This document shows positions 8,553 to 16,652 of a stretch of DNA of 64,000 nt, piece by piece. Origin of the DNA: Nitrospira_E sp052156535 (GTDB lineage Bacteria > Nitrospirota > Nitrospiria > Nitrospirales > UBA8639); NCBI RefSeq assembly GCF_052156535.1, contig NZ_JBQKUP010000035.1, positions 186,001-250,000 on the forward strand, given 5' to 3'. The first letter of the stretch is position 1. Every line of letters starts with the position of its first letter. A program made the translations under genes and the position numbers. Under the pieces are notes generated by a model that saw only the letters and a list, made by a program, of their open reading frames with translations, was not told where the DNA came from and ran no database searches.

Positions 8553-8993
8553 CTAATTTTTCCGTTCAGTTTTTCCTTTTTGGGAGGGAGGAATCCTGGA
8601 ATATTGAGCTACCGCTTTTCTATCTTTTGTGTCTTTCCCCTGAATGTTGGTGTTTGCGGTCTTTTTGGTCTCGAGATCCTGCCATCGTCCGGCCAATGTA
8701 TTAATTTGATCAAGAATCGTGGTGAGTTCCCGGCCTTCTGTCGTGAGCCCATAAGTCACCTGGGGAGGAATGGTCGGGGCTTGGTGACGAAAGATAATTT
8801 CAGCCTTCTCCAACGATCGCAATCGCTCCGTCAACATTTTTGAGGAAATACCCGGCATTTGGCGCTTGAGCTGGCCAAAACGGGTTTCACCATTGTTATG
8901 CAGGCGGCAGAGGATGTAAATCGTCCACGGTCCGGCAAGAACACGAAGAAGAGAATCCAACGGACATCCGAAGGAACTGGGAGGCAATTTCAT
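8553..8993 (-). CDS. HxlR-family winged-helix regulator with N-terminal Cys
   Basis: A 146-residue regulator. Residues ~10-100 form the HxlR/MarR-like winged helix: CPLDSLLRVLAGPWTIYIL, RFGQLKRQMPGISSKMLTERLRSL (recognition helix) and the wing QVTYGLTTEGREL. HxlR proteins are usually dimeric repressors; several, such as YodB, sense quinones, aldehydes or oxidants through a Cys at this N-terminal position, here Cys10 in GCPLD. A basic, low-complexity tail (QKGKTERKN) follows the domain. The gene starts only nine bases from an array of TACT/AGTA half-sites and is transcribed away from it, so autoregulation is likely, together with control of the zinc-ribbon gene on the other side. No strong ribosome-binding site is seen. 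Confidence 0.88.
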   Translation of the reverse strand: MKLPPSSFGCPLDSLLRVLAGPWTIYILCRLHNNGETRFGQLKRQMPGISSKMLTERLRSLEKAEIIFRHQAPTIPPQVTYGLTTEGRELTTILDQINTLAGRWQDLETKKTANTNIQGKDTKDRKAVAQYSRIPPSQKGKTERKN

Positions 8994-9001
8994 GGTTACT
9001 T

Positions 9002-9048
9002 TTTAGTACCTACTTTACTTTTGTAACTAGTTACTTATCATAACTAGC
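9002..9048. promoter_or_regulatory. Probable HxlR-family operator, copy B (divergent)
   Basis: Matches the block at 7035 over 47 bases with only a handful of differences: AGTA-CC-TACT (9005-9014), TTTACTTTTGT and the palindrome GTAACTAGTTAC (9023-9034) followed by TTATC. It lies between the divergently read HxlR-type gene and the second zinc-ribbon gene, the classic place for a shared operator. Confidence 0.75.
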
Positions 9049-9096
9049 ATGGGGTCAAGGTGCAAGTTAATGCTTCCAAAGGGAGGAAATAATTTC

Positions 9097-9423
9097 ATGA
9101 CAACTGAACAGATGGCTGCAGAGATGATGAAATGCCAACGGTGTAAAGGGCTATTAGTACGAGATAGCATTTATAATCTCGACGGGCAGTTTCACCATCT
9201 GGAAGTATTGAGGTGCCTCAACTGCGGAGAAACGGTAGATACGACCATTCTCAAAGCCCGCGGAATGAAAAATGACCAGTGGGAAAAAGGAACTCCAGTT
9301 TGCCTCAGGGCACGTCAATTGAAGGAAATGTTCGACGGGATCCGGTTGTGGAGCACAACCCTGAATCCAAACTGGAAAAGAGACCGGAATAAAAGGATTT
9401 TCGGATATGGGCGTGAAGAATGA
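9097..9423 (+). CDS. Small zinc-ribbon protein, paralogue B
   Basis: A 108-residue paralogue of the protein at 7128 with the same core (CQRC, VRDSIYNLDGQF, RCLNCG) and a longer C-terminal tail containing LRARQLKEMFDGIRLW and a basic end (KRDRNKRIFGYGREE). The four Cys residues probably bind zinc; the tail could bind nucleic acid or a partner, but nothing identifies it. The start at 9097 is chosen because GGGAGG lies upstream at suitable spacing; in-frame upstream starts at 9049 or 9070 fall close to the operator and lack such a site. A decayed relative of the tail occurs at 25.7 kb. Control by the adjacent palindromic array is likely. Confidence 0.8.
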   Translation: MTTEQMAAEMMKCQRCKGLLVRDSIYNLDGQFHHLEVLRCLNCGETVDTTILKARGMKNDQWEKGTPVCLRARQLKEMFDGIRLWSTTLNPNWKRDRNKRIFGYGREE

Positions 9424-9577
9424 GTGGAATGACCAGTGTGAAGAATTTGCATCCTGCGCCAAGACCGATCCGGTTGCGAGTAATTATTGTGCGCAAGAGA
9501 AAGCGGGATCACCATGGCATCAAGTGAATTATTACATCAACCCTTACAACGCTCGGGAAAGAAAAAACGGGTCTTGA
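9407..9577 (+). CDS. Possible 56-residue Cys-containing protein overlapping two genes
   Basis: An ATG-initiated frame overlaps the last 17 bases of the zinc-ribbon gene and the first 64 bases of the sigma-factor gene. The product has three Cys (QCEEFASCA, NYCAQE), and a polar, aromatic end (PWHQVNYYINPYNARE) that reads like genuine protein. A degenerate, frameshifted version of the same segment lies at about 25860-25980, showing that the stretch was once duplicated as part of a larger unit. AAGGAT lies about ten bases before the ATG. Function unknown; whether it is translated is open. Confidence 0.45.
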   Translation: MGVKNEWNDQCEEFASCAKTDPVASNYCAQEKAGSPWHQVNYYINPYNARERKNGS

Positions 9578-11166
9578 AAAATTACTCCCTCCAGCAGGAT
9601 GGCCTGATGCATTCCTCCGGTACTTCTCTGGAATCATCAGCCTCACTTCAGTCTTATCGCTCACCTTTTGAGGAAGGGGTCCGAAAGACCGGCAATAAGA
9701 TAGCAGACTCCTATCCTGACGAATTCATGGAACCCACCCATCAATATCAGGAAGACCCCGTCACCGCCAACATGACGATTCCTCTCTTTTTGAAAGACAT
9801 TGGTCGGGTTCCGCTGTTGACACGAGATACCGAGTTCCAGCTTGCTCAACAGATCAAAGAGGGGACCAATAACTTAGTCGTGACCCTTTTCAGTTTACCC
9901 GTCATCCTTGTTCGTCTCCTTGCGCTTCGAGATCAATTGCACAACGGAAACCTCCGTGTCAGTGATCTGGTCATCATGAGTTCCGCAACTGGTCCAGAAG
10001 GCGAAACCCCCGCATCCGAAACCCGACACGAGGCAGGACAAAATTTTCACAAGACCCTCAAGCATCTTGATGCGATCGCCCGGTTAGCCAAACCATTTCT
10101 GTCCCATTTTGCGCAACGTCTGGCCAGGCATGATTCCGCACCAGATAATTTCCGTACTTCTGCCTCCTTTAAAAAACCTATTCAACAATTGATAAAAAGA
10201 ATAGATGCCCTGAACTTGCGCCCCGACGTACAGGAAGCCCTGATTCAGGGAATTCAAAAGATTAAAGAAGAAATTCTCACTCACCAACGGGTCCTGGAAA
10301 CCAGCGGCAGCAAACAACCCGGGAATGCCTCCAGAAACGCTCTGGCACGTATTCGGGAGATCGAAACGTCTCTTATTTTGATGCCGCACCTGGAATTTTT
10401 GCATTCATGTGAAATCCTTGAACAGACCGTCGCCCAGGTTCATCAGGCAAAAGCCAAAATGGTTGAAGCCAATCTGCGATTAGTCGTGAGTGTGGCCAAG
10501 CACTACACGAACCGCGGATTACATTTTTTGGATTTAATCCAAGAGGGCAACATTGGGTTGATGAGAGCGGTCGATAAATTTGATTATGCACGTGGCTATA
10601 AGTTTAGCACCTATGCCACATGGTGGATTCGACAGGGCATCACCAGAGCCATTGCCGAAAAAGGGAATACTATTCGAAGGCCAGTACATATCTATGAGAT
10701 TACCCAAAAAATCAAGAAGACCTCACAGCATCTTACTCAACGATTGAGACGAACGCCCACTCTTCAAGAACTGGCGGAAAACACCGGGCTACCGATTGCC
10801 AAAGTGCAAGGAATCTTGGAGGGCTCCTATGATCCCGTTTCCCTGGACTCCCCGATGGATGAACAGGGTGAGGGCACACTCGGAGATATTCTTGAGGATC
10901 ACGAAGCGCCTTCGCCGTTAAAGATTTCGGAGGAATACAGCTCGAAGGCTGCCATCTCCCGCCTCCTTAAAGCGCTGAACCCGCGTGAAGAACGCATTCT
11001 TCGCATGCGGTTTGGTATTGGATACGACGAAGAATCCACATTGGAAGAAATCGGACAAACCTTAGGGGTCACTCGAGAACGGATCCGGCAGATCGAAACC
11101 ATTGCCTTAAAAAAATTGCGGGAACCAATTGTTCGACAACAATTGGAGAGTTTACTAAACAATTAA
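9514..11166 (+). CDS. RNA polymerase sigma-70 family factor (RpoD-like)
   Basis: A 550-residue primary-type sigma factor. Region 1.2 is seen at IPLFLKDIGRVPLLT, then a ~200-residue non-conserved insert, then region 2 (EANLRLVVSVAKHY, DLIQEGNIGLMRAVDKFDY, FSTYATWWIRQGITRAI), region 3, and region 4 with the helix-turn-helix TLGVTRERIRQIE. Region 2.3-2.4 is intact, so it should recognise -10 elements. The acidic region 1.1 of RpoD is not evident; the ~85 residues before region 1.2 are Ser-rich instead. That and the loop RRPVHIYE in place of the usual R-I-P-V-H-M suggest an alternative sigma factor beside a housekeeping RpoD elsewhere, but this cannot be settled here. I chose ATG 9514; the frame is also open to a TTG at 9487. 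Confidence 0.9.
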   Translation: MASSELLHQPLQRSGKKKRVLKNYSLQQDGLMHSSGTSLESSASLQSYRSPFEEGVRKTGNKIADSYPDEFMEPTHQYQEDPVTANMTIPLFLKDIGRVPLLTRDTEFQLAQQIKEGTNNLVVTLFSLPVILVRLLALRDQLHNGNLRVSDLVIMSSATGPEGETPASETRHEAGQNFHKTLKHLDAIARLAKPFLSHFAQRLARHDSAPDNFRTSASFKKPIQQLIKRIDALNLRPDVQEALIQGIQKIKEEILTHQRVLETSGSKQPGNASRNALARIREIETSLILMPHLEFLHSCEILEQTVAQVHQAKAKMVEANLRLVVSVAKHYTNRGLHFLDLIQEGNIGLMRAVDKFDYARGYKFSTYATWWIRQGITRAIAEKGNTIRRPVHIYEITQKIKKTSQHLTQRLRRTPTLQELAENTGLPIAKVQGILEGSYDPVSLDSPMDEQGEGTLGDILEDHEAPSPLKISEEYSSKAAISRLLKALNPREERILRMRFGIGYDEESTLEEIGQTLGVTRERIRQIETIALKKLREPIVRQQLESLLNN

Positions 11167-11200
11167 GCGTCTTAATTTCGTTTAAGCGTCTTGGTTTCGT
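11163..11200 (+). repeat. Two tandem 19-bp repeats at the sigma-factor stop
   Basis: Two head-to-tail units TTAAGCGTCTTAATTTCGT and TTAAGCGTCTTGGTTTCGT differ at two bases; the first includes the TAA stop of the sigma gene. Probably a small tandem duplication; no hairpin or T-run makes it a terminator. Confidence 0.7.
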
Positions 11201-11518
11201 TTGACACCTGACCAATGTTTTTATCCAAGGGGGAAAGACATACACCTGTCACTTCCTAAAGACGAAAAACAGAATCTCCGAAAGACTCAGCAGCCGTTAG
11301 AGCCTACCAACAATGGTCTCTCCCACCAGGCCAAGAAGCTCTACATGTCTGTTCTGGCCAAAGTGATTGGATGCTTCGAATATCCTTCGAGCCGCACTTC
11401 ACCCATCTTTAATTTTTATACTAGAAGGTCCCACTTTCCGCCGCATCGTTCTCTGATGACCGGAAAAAACAAATTGAAAATTTTGAAATGCCTGCCAGGG
11501 TAATTCCTTATCTTTCCT
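11201..11518. other. Convergent intergenic region, nothing recognised
   Basis: About 320 bases between the sigma factor and a convergent lipoprotein gene. A 100-codon plus-strand frame exists but lacks a ribosome-binding site and has no protein-like pattern. No clear terminator hairpin was found. Confidence 0.5.
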
Positions 11519-12148
11519 TCAGGTCCTTAGCTCTTCCTTAACCGAAGACCTTGCATTCACAGATACGATGTTCTGTTTCGAGGGAAAATCGAATGCCCCA
11601 TTTACTGAAACCTTTTCTCCAACAGTATTCTCTGCAACAAATTGAAAGGTGCCTTTAATCCTACTGGCTTCTGGAGATATGCGGTCAGGAGTGAAATTAT
11701 CCAAAGTAATCGTTCCCTCCGTATTCGTTTGATAGGGAATGGATTGCCCTTGTTCTACCGCTTCTACCTGCACATCAAAATGCTGTCCCACCTTGAGAGG
11801 ATCGGGTGTCATCAGGTTATAATGGCCAGGCTGGGCTCCATCAGGTATTCGAAATATGATGACCAATTCTCTTCTTTCCATAACATCTGTGGGTAGATTG
11901 TTAAAAAGCATATAGTAACCGGGACGATTTCCGGTCACGGGATCCCGTTCCTTCGGTGGTAGGTAGGTCACAATTCCATCTCCCGATATTTCGGCATGAA
12001 CAGCCCCGTCTACATTGGCCATAAATCCGGGGTGTTCACTCATGGACTCGGGATGACTTTTATCGGTGGATGAATCGGAACACCCCACGAGGAATCCTGT
12101 CGTGAGAATAAAACTAAGTATGGTCAACTTGAAAAAATTTATCATCAT
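11519..12148 (-). CDS. Predicted lipoprotein
   Basis: A 209-residue protein with a lipoprotein signal: hydrophobic ILSFILTTGFLVGC, with Cys23 as the likely lipidated residue, followed by a Ser/Asp/Lys-rich linker. The mature part is rich in beta strands (GYYMLFNNLP, ELVIIFRIPDGAQPGHYNLM, GTITLDNF, IKGTFQFVAEN, VNGAFDFPSK), consistent with an immunoglobulin- or lipocalin-like sandwich; the final motif of the type GTFxF...GxFDF resembles the repeated strands of DUF6252- or calycin-type lipoproteins, but I cannot assign a family. AGAGGAAAAACC precedes the ATG. The gene is followed in the same orientation by nothing close. Confidence 0.7.
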   Translation of the reverse strand: MMINFFKLTILSFILTTGFLVGCSDSSTDKSHPESMSEHPGFMANVDGAVHAEISGDGIVTYLPPKERDPVTGNRPGYYMLFNNLPTDVMERRELVIIFRIPDGAQPGHYNLMTPDPLKVGQHFDVQVEAVEQGQSIPYQTNTEGTITLDNFTPDRISPEASRIKGTFQFVAENTVGEKVSVNGAFDFPSKQNIVSVNARSSVKEELRT

Positions 12149-12240
12149 GGTTTTTCCTCTGTGCTTCCCCGATCATACCGCCCTTCTACAGACCTCATCC
12201 TGTTGCATGATCGAGGCATTGATGGGTAAATGACAATTGT

Positions 12241-12624
12241 TCACTGAGCTCGTTGCAGTGCAATCATAAATTCCTCCTGAAGGTCAGGCTCACTTTGGAT
12301 CGTGTGAAAAATGAAATTATAGTCTTCAACAGAAAGCCCATGATTCGTGACAGCCTGAGTCATTTTTTGGTTGGCTTCCTCCTGCAATACGTCAGCCTGA
12401 TCCGGCTCGGATTGAATAATCCGCTGTGCATATGTGCTACTCAGCTCAGACACTTCTTTGTAAGCTCCTGCAAAAGGCTCAAGATTTTTTCGAACCATTT
12501 CCTCAGGGGCAGATTGGGAAAATCCATCAGCGGCAGGTAGAACAGCCGCTGGCATCACTAAACAGACGCCGACGAAACAAGCCATAATTCTAAAATTTTT
12601 AAAACTGGATTGTGGGGATTTCAT
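12241..12624 (-). CDS. Exported DUF4168-type protein
   Basis: A 127-residue protein with a signal peptide (FRIMACFVGVCLVMPAAVLPAAD, probable cleavage after the last Ala) and a helical domain of the DUF4168 type: a first helix with FAGAYKEVSELSSTYAQRI, a second QKMTQAVTNHGLSVEDYNFI and a short third EEFMIALQ. Members are periplasmic helical proteins of unknown role. AAAGGAGAGG lies just upstream of the ATG. It sits between a lipoprotein and a CBS protein on the same strand, each with its own ribosome-binding site and gaps of about 90 bases, so a common transcript is possible. Confidence 0.75.
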   Translation of the reverse strand: MKSPQSSFKNFRIMACFVGVCLVMPAAVLPAADGFSQSAPEEMVRKNLEPFAGAYKEVSELSSTYAQRIIQSEPDQADVLQEEANQKMTQAVTNHGLSVEDYNFIFHTIQSEPDLQEEFMIALQRAQ

Positions 12625-12715
12625 AGTCCTCTCCTTTTGAGTTAATTAATGAAAATCATAATTTTACATGCCGTTTTACACATACTTTTCATATCCTTCG
12701 GTCAATCCTACCAAC

Positions 12716-13135
12716 TCATTTTTCTACGCCCAATCCGGCTCCTGTTAAGGCTCGAATAAGATCATGTCGAGACAGGGAACCAATGACTCGTCCCTCTCTC
12801 GTGATTGGTACTATCTGTAATTCATCGTCCTGAAATAGTGTGACGACCGTAGAGATGGGTGTCATTTCCGTTACCGTTGAAGTCCGATCTTCTGTCATGA
12901 TGTCTTCAACTTTTACTTGATTAATGTCTTTCCCGGAATACAAGATTTCTGACTCTCCAAGGAACCCCACCAGATGCCCATCGTCGTCGACCACAGGAGC
13001 CACTACCGCGTGGCTGGAAAGAATATCCATAATGGCAGTATTTCCCTCTGATTGAGCATGATAGATCGACATATGAGTTGGTACGATATCTCCAACCGTT
13101 GAATACCCTGTTGCCGACATTCCCGCTATAGTCAT
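12716..13135 (-). CDS. Stand-alone CBS-pair protein
   Basis: A 139-residue protein made almost only of two CBS domains: the first around HAVVAPVVDDDGHLVGFLGESEI, the second around DDELQIVPITREGRVIGSLSRHDLIRAL, joined by VKVEDIMTED. CBS pairs bind adenine nucleotides or S-adenosyl compounds and report energy state to partners; no catalytic domain is attached. The ATG at 13135 is preferred because GGAGG lies five bases upstream; a GTG immediately before it is in frame. Related solitary CBS proteins lie at 39357 and 44825. The partner is unknown. Confidence 0.85.
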   Translation of the reverse strand: MTIAGMSATGYSTVGDIVPTHMSIYHAQSEGNTAIMDILSSHAVVAPVVDDDGHLVGFLGESEILYSGKDINQVKVEDIMTEDRTSTVTEMTPISTVVTLFQDDELQIVPITREGRVIGSLSRHDLIRALTGAGLGVEK

Positions 13136-13995
13136 CACGCCCTCCTTTCTCTCTTTTTTTAAGGTTTACTGACCTACTATTAATTTACTTCAAAGCAAAA
13201 GGTGGGCCCAAAACCCACTCCTTCAGCTACATGTAAATTATTTCTTATTTTTCATTGGATTGCGAAGATCTGCCGTGAAGGAATCCTCTCCAAGAAATAT
13301 TCAAGAGGACTCAATTGAAGTAAAAACTACAGCTACTCGAGTAAATCCTACAGATATGAAGACTGAAACAAAAATCATGTAAGGATTATTGCATTCGATG
13401 TGCCTTCCCTGGTTCTAACCCATGACAGGACAAGCAGCTTCAACTCGCCGCGATTTACTATCGTGAATGCGATGTAGAATGCTCAGGTACCGATTTCCAT
13501 CATTCCCTACTCACATTCATCTTACCCGAAGTTGGAATTGGGACGATGAAAGACGCTCCATTTTGTCACGCTGTTTCTCATCACCTTCTCATTCAAAAAT
13601 TCATCTTGTTTGTCTAAATACCCTGTTTGGTATGGGGAATCTATTCCTTCTCTGTGTTCTTTCCTTCTCAACGCTTCCTGGCACGCACCAATCTACCAAC
13701 AACTAATTTCTCTATTGGCGAAAACCTTTTCGTTCCAATTCCACAAATTATTTCTTTTATCTCATTCGTGTAACCCTTACACGCCTTTGGTAGTTTTTAC
13801 ATTTTCTATTTTGATCTGATTTCACGTTTCTTTGGAATTTTCATTTCATACCAAAAAAAAATGCCAAACAATCAATCACTTATCTGGGCATGTATTTAAA
13901 AATTTTCCCGGCATCAGGTTTGCTTTAAGACGAATACAAATAAAAATGTTCCCCCGATTTTTTAATTTTTGTCATTTCCTAGAAAGGAGTTTCCA
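13136..13995. other. Long divergent intergenic region
   Basis: About 860 AT-rich bases between the divergent CBS and glycosyltransferase genes. Open frames at 13467-13819 on the plus strand are Phe/Ser/Leu-rich translations of T-rich DNA without ribosome-binding sites, and I reject them. Just upstream of the CBS gene lies a short hairpin (GTGGG...CCCAC near 13202-13217). Both gene promoters must lie here, but I cannot place them. I see no decayed gene or RNA. Confidence 0.5.
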
Positions 13996-15075
13996 ATGAG
14001 AATCGCCCAACTGGCTCCCTTGGCTGAAAGTGTTCCACCCAAACAATATGGAGGAACCGAACGGATTGTTTCATATTTAACCGAAGAACTTGTTCGTCAG
14101 GGGCATGAAGTCACCCTGTTTGCTTCCGGTGATTCTCAAACCAGCGCTCATCTCAAATCAATGTGTCGGGAAGGCCTTCGAAAAACTAATGGGGTTTCCA
14201 ATCCCCAGGCTCCCTTCACGATGATGTTGGAAAAAACATTTTCCTCTGCCACCCAATTTGACCTCTTCCATTCTCATTTGGATTTCCTAGCCTTTCCCTT
14301 AGCGCGGCGTTGTGGGACTCCGGTCCTCACCACACTGCATGGCCGCCTTGACCTTCCCGAATTGAAACCTATATTTGCAGAATTTTTAGATTGCCCGCTT
14401 ATTTCTATTTCGAATGCTCAACGGAATCCCCTACCCTGGGCAAATTGGCAACAAACCATCCACCATGGTTTACCCGAAGACCTGTATAGCTTTCATGCTC
14501 AGTCAGGGTCTTACCTTATCTTTGTTGGGCGGTTAACTCCCGAGAAACGACCCGATCATGCCATTGAAATTGCCAAGCGTGTGGGCATGCCTCTAAAAAT
14601 AGCCGCGAAAGTCGATCCGGTTGACCAGGAATATTTTCGTGCCGTCATTAAACCGCTTATATCGGATCCCTTGGTGGAATACGTGGGTGAAGTCACGGAT
14701 GCCGAAAAAAATGACTTAATCGGCAATGCCTATGCTTTGGTTGCACCGTTTGATTGGCCGGAACCTTTCGGCTTGGTCTTTATCGAAGCGTTGGCGTGCG
14801 GCACCCCCGTTCTAGCCTATCGGCGAGGTTCCGTCCCCGAAATCATCGATGACGGGCATACCGGATTCATCTGCGACACCATGGAACACATGATCAAAGC
14901 CGTCCCCTGCATTTCCTCCCTTGACCGTCAACCTTGCCGACTGGCCTTTGAACAACGGTTTACCGTTAAACGAATGGTTCAAGATTACCTAAGGGCCTAT
15001 GAAAACCTGTTGAACATATCGGAGGAGACTTACCAACCTTCATTTACCAGTCGTGAAACGGTTATGAATTTTTAG
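13996..15075 (+). CDS. Family-4 glycosyltransferase
   Basis: A 359-residue GT-B fold glycosyltransferase. The N-terminal acceptor domain opens with MRIAQLAPLAESVPP and the glycine-rich YGGTERIV; the C-terminal nucleotide-sugar domain has FVGRLTPEKRPDHAI and the E-x7-E donor signature (Glu256 and Glu264 in WPEPFGLVFIEAL) followed by CGTPVLAYRRGSVPEI. It probably transfers a hexose from an activated donor to a soluble sugar or glycan, retaining configuration. AAAGGAG sits just before the ATG at 13996; an in-frame start at 13969 is less likely. A truncated paralogue lies at 26337 in front of a glycogen-debranching-type gene, the more usual company for this group. An MFS gene follows 55 bases later. 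Confidence 0.88.
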   Translation: MRIAQLAPLAESVPPKQYGGTERIVSYLTEELVRQGHEVTLFASGDSQTSAHLKSMCREGLRKTNGVSNPQAPFTMMLEKTFSSATQFDLFHSHLDFLAFPLARRCGTPVLTTLHGRLDLPELKPIFAEFLDCPLISISNAQRNPLPWANWQQTIHHGLPEDLYSFHAQSGSYLIFVGRLTPEKRPDHAIEIAKRVGMPLKIAAKVDPVDQEYFRAVIKPLISDPLVEYVGEVTDAEKNDLIGNAYALVAPFDWPEPFGLVFIEALACGTPVLAYRRGSVPEIIDDGHTGFICDTMEHMIKAVPCISSLDRQPCRLAFEQRFTVKRMVQDYLRAYENLLNISEETYQPSFTSRETVMNF

Positions 15076-15130
15076 CCTCATAATTTTGACCGGGATTTTA
15101 GAAACCCTTTCATGTGAGACCAGGAAAACC

Positions 15131-16636
15131 ATGGCTGCTTCCAATCATTGTCACCTCTCGCCCAATAGATGGGATCTATTTAGAAATAGAAACTTCCGTA
15201 TGCTGTGGGCCTCACAGGCGGTCTCACAAATTGGAGACGGATTAACCAAAGTGGCTCTTTTATGGTTTGTGTACCAACTGACGGGATCAGCCCTAAAAAT
15301 GACGATCATCGGATTGTTGCAAACGATCCCCCCGCTGGTCCTGAGCCCCATCGTGGGTGTGTATTTAGATCGATTACCTAAAAAACCCGTGATGGTAATC
15401 CTTGATATCATTCGAGCTCTTTTAATTGTTCTCATTCCTGTCTTGTATCTTTTTGATGCCCTGACCTTGGAAGTGCTGTTTATTTTGGTATTTTTCACAG
15501 CCATCTTCTCTACGGCTTTTGGGCCGGCCTTGGCTGCATCGCTTCCCCTTCTGGTCAAACCCTCCGAACTCATGTCCGCCAATTCCCTACTTCAATCAAC
15601 GACAAATGTGGGCATACTTATCGGGCCGGCCATATGCGGAGTCTTGATCGCATGGCTGGGCACCCAGAATGTTCTCTATGTAGATGCAGCAACGTTTTTG
15701 TTATCCGCCTTGTGTCTATTGCCAATCAAAGGCCATTTATTGACGACCGCTCCCAGAATGCCAAATGTAGCGTCGAAAGTTAGGCAGGACTTGGCTGTCG
15801 GAATGCAATTTGTCTTTAGAGAAAACCCCATACTTCGCGCTCTCCTCATCACTACAGTCTTTTATACGTTGGGAGCCAGCGCCTTTATCTATGTGCTTCC
15901 ACTTTTCGTCAACGATCACATTGAAGCCGATCCTCGATGGTTGGGGTGGCTGTGGTCTGCTATGGGGGCAGGAATGCTGGCTACCTCATTTGGCCTGAGT
16001 TGCGTGAAGAATCTGGGGCAAAATAATCGGATCTTTCTCATAGCCCTTTCAATGGTCGCGGGAGGAGGTGCATTGCAATTTCTCGCTCATTCACACTCCG
16101 TCGTATGGGGTTTTATTCTTGTCACACTTATTGGGGCCAGTACGGCTGCCTTCACGCCTATTGCCTGGTCGATCATCCAAGAAACAACCCCCAACCATTT
16201 AATGGGACGAGTGTTTACCTTAATCAATACTGCGAGCATGGCCATGGCCAGCGGAGGCATGGTGGCCTTTGGAGGGGTGGCTGATAACTTTGGATCAATG
16301 GCTGGCATTTCGATGATTGGTTTCGTATTTTTGATGACAGGCATGGTCGTTATTTTATTGAATCGCTCATCCTTTCAGGGAGAGTGGCTTTTCCCATGGA
16401 AGAAAATGGAACTTTCTGCCCATGATGATGATCCGAAAAGTGTATGGAGTCCTGTCAGAATTTCCTGTTCCAAGCCACTCTCCATCCATAGATCAATGAG
16501 GAAGAACCACCCGTGGATATTGGATATCTCACCATATTCCTCTGATAAAATACCGAGTATTTCCCCAAAACGTGGGTCTCGCGCACCACCATGGTCAAAA
16601 AAAATACACAGAATAAATTCACGGGCTATTCCATGA
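15131..16636 (+). CDS. MFS transporter (EntS/MFS_3-like), paralogue 1
   Basis: A 501-residue inner-membrane transporter of the major facilitator superfamily with about twelve hydrophobic spans. It starts with the group's typical LFRNRNFRMLWASQAVSQIGDG, and the loop between spans 2 and 3 is GVYLDRLPKKPVMV. After the last span (GMVVILLNRS) comes a polar tail of about 85 residues rich in Ser, Pro and Lys, absent from the second paralogue. This subgroup includes exporters of siderophores and macrolides; the substrate is unknown. ATG 15131 follows AGGA; the frame is open to a TTG at 15086. It belongs to an MFS-BON-MFS block with gaps of 16 bases or less. Confidence 0.85.
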   Translation: MAASNHCHLSPNRWDLFRNRNFRMLWASQAVSQIGDGLTKVALLWFVYQLTGSALKMTIIGLLQTIPPLVLSPIVGVYLDRLPKKPVMVILDIIRALLIVLIPVLYLFDALTLEVLFILVFFTAIFSTAFGPALAASLPLLVKPSELMSANSLLQSTTNVGILIGPAICGVLIAWLGTQNVLYVDAATFLLSALCLLPIKGHLLTTAPRMPNVASKVRQDLAVGMQFVFRENPILRALLITTVFYTLGASAFIYVLPLFVNDHIEADPRWLGWLWSAMGAGMLATSFGLSCVKNLGQNNRIFLIALSMVAGGGALQFLAHSHSVVWGFILVTLIGASTAAFTPIAWSIIQETTPNHLMGRVFTLINTASMAMASGGMVAFGGVADNFGSMAGISMIGFVFLMTGMVVILLNRSSFQGEWLFPWKKMELSAHDDDPKSVWSPVRISCSKPLSIHRSMRKNHPWILDISPYSSDKIPSISPKRGSRAPPWSKKIHRINSRAIP

Positions 16637-16652
16637 GAAGGAGAAGTTTAGG

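Noticed and set aside
13467..13819. Overlapping plus-strand frames in the long intergenic region
   Set aside because: Phe/Ser/Leu-rich translations of T-rich DNA without ribosome-binding sites.
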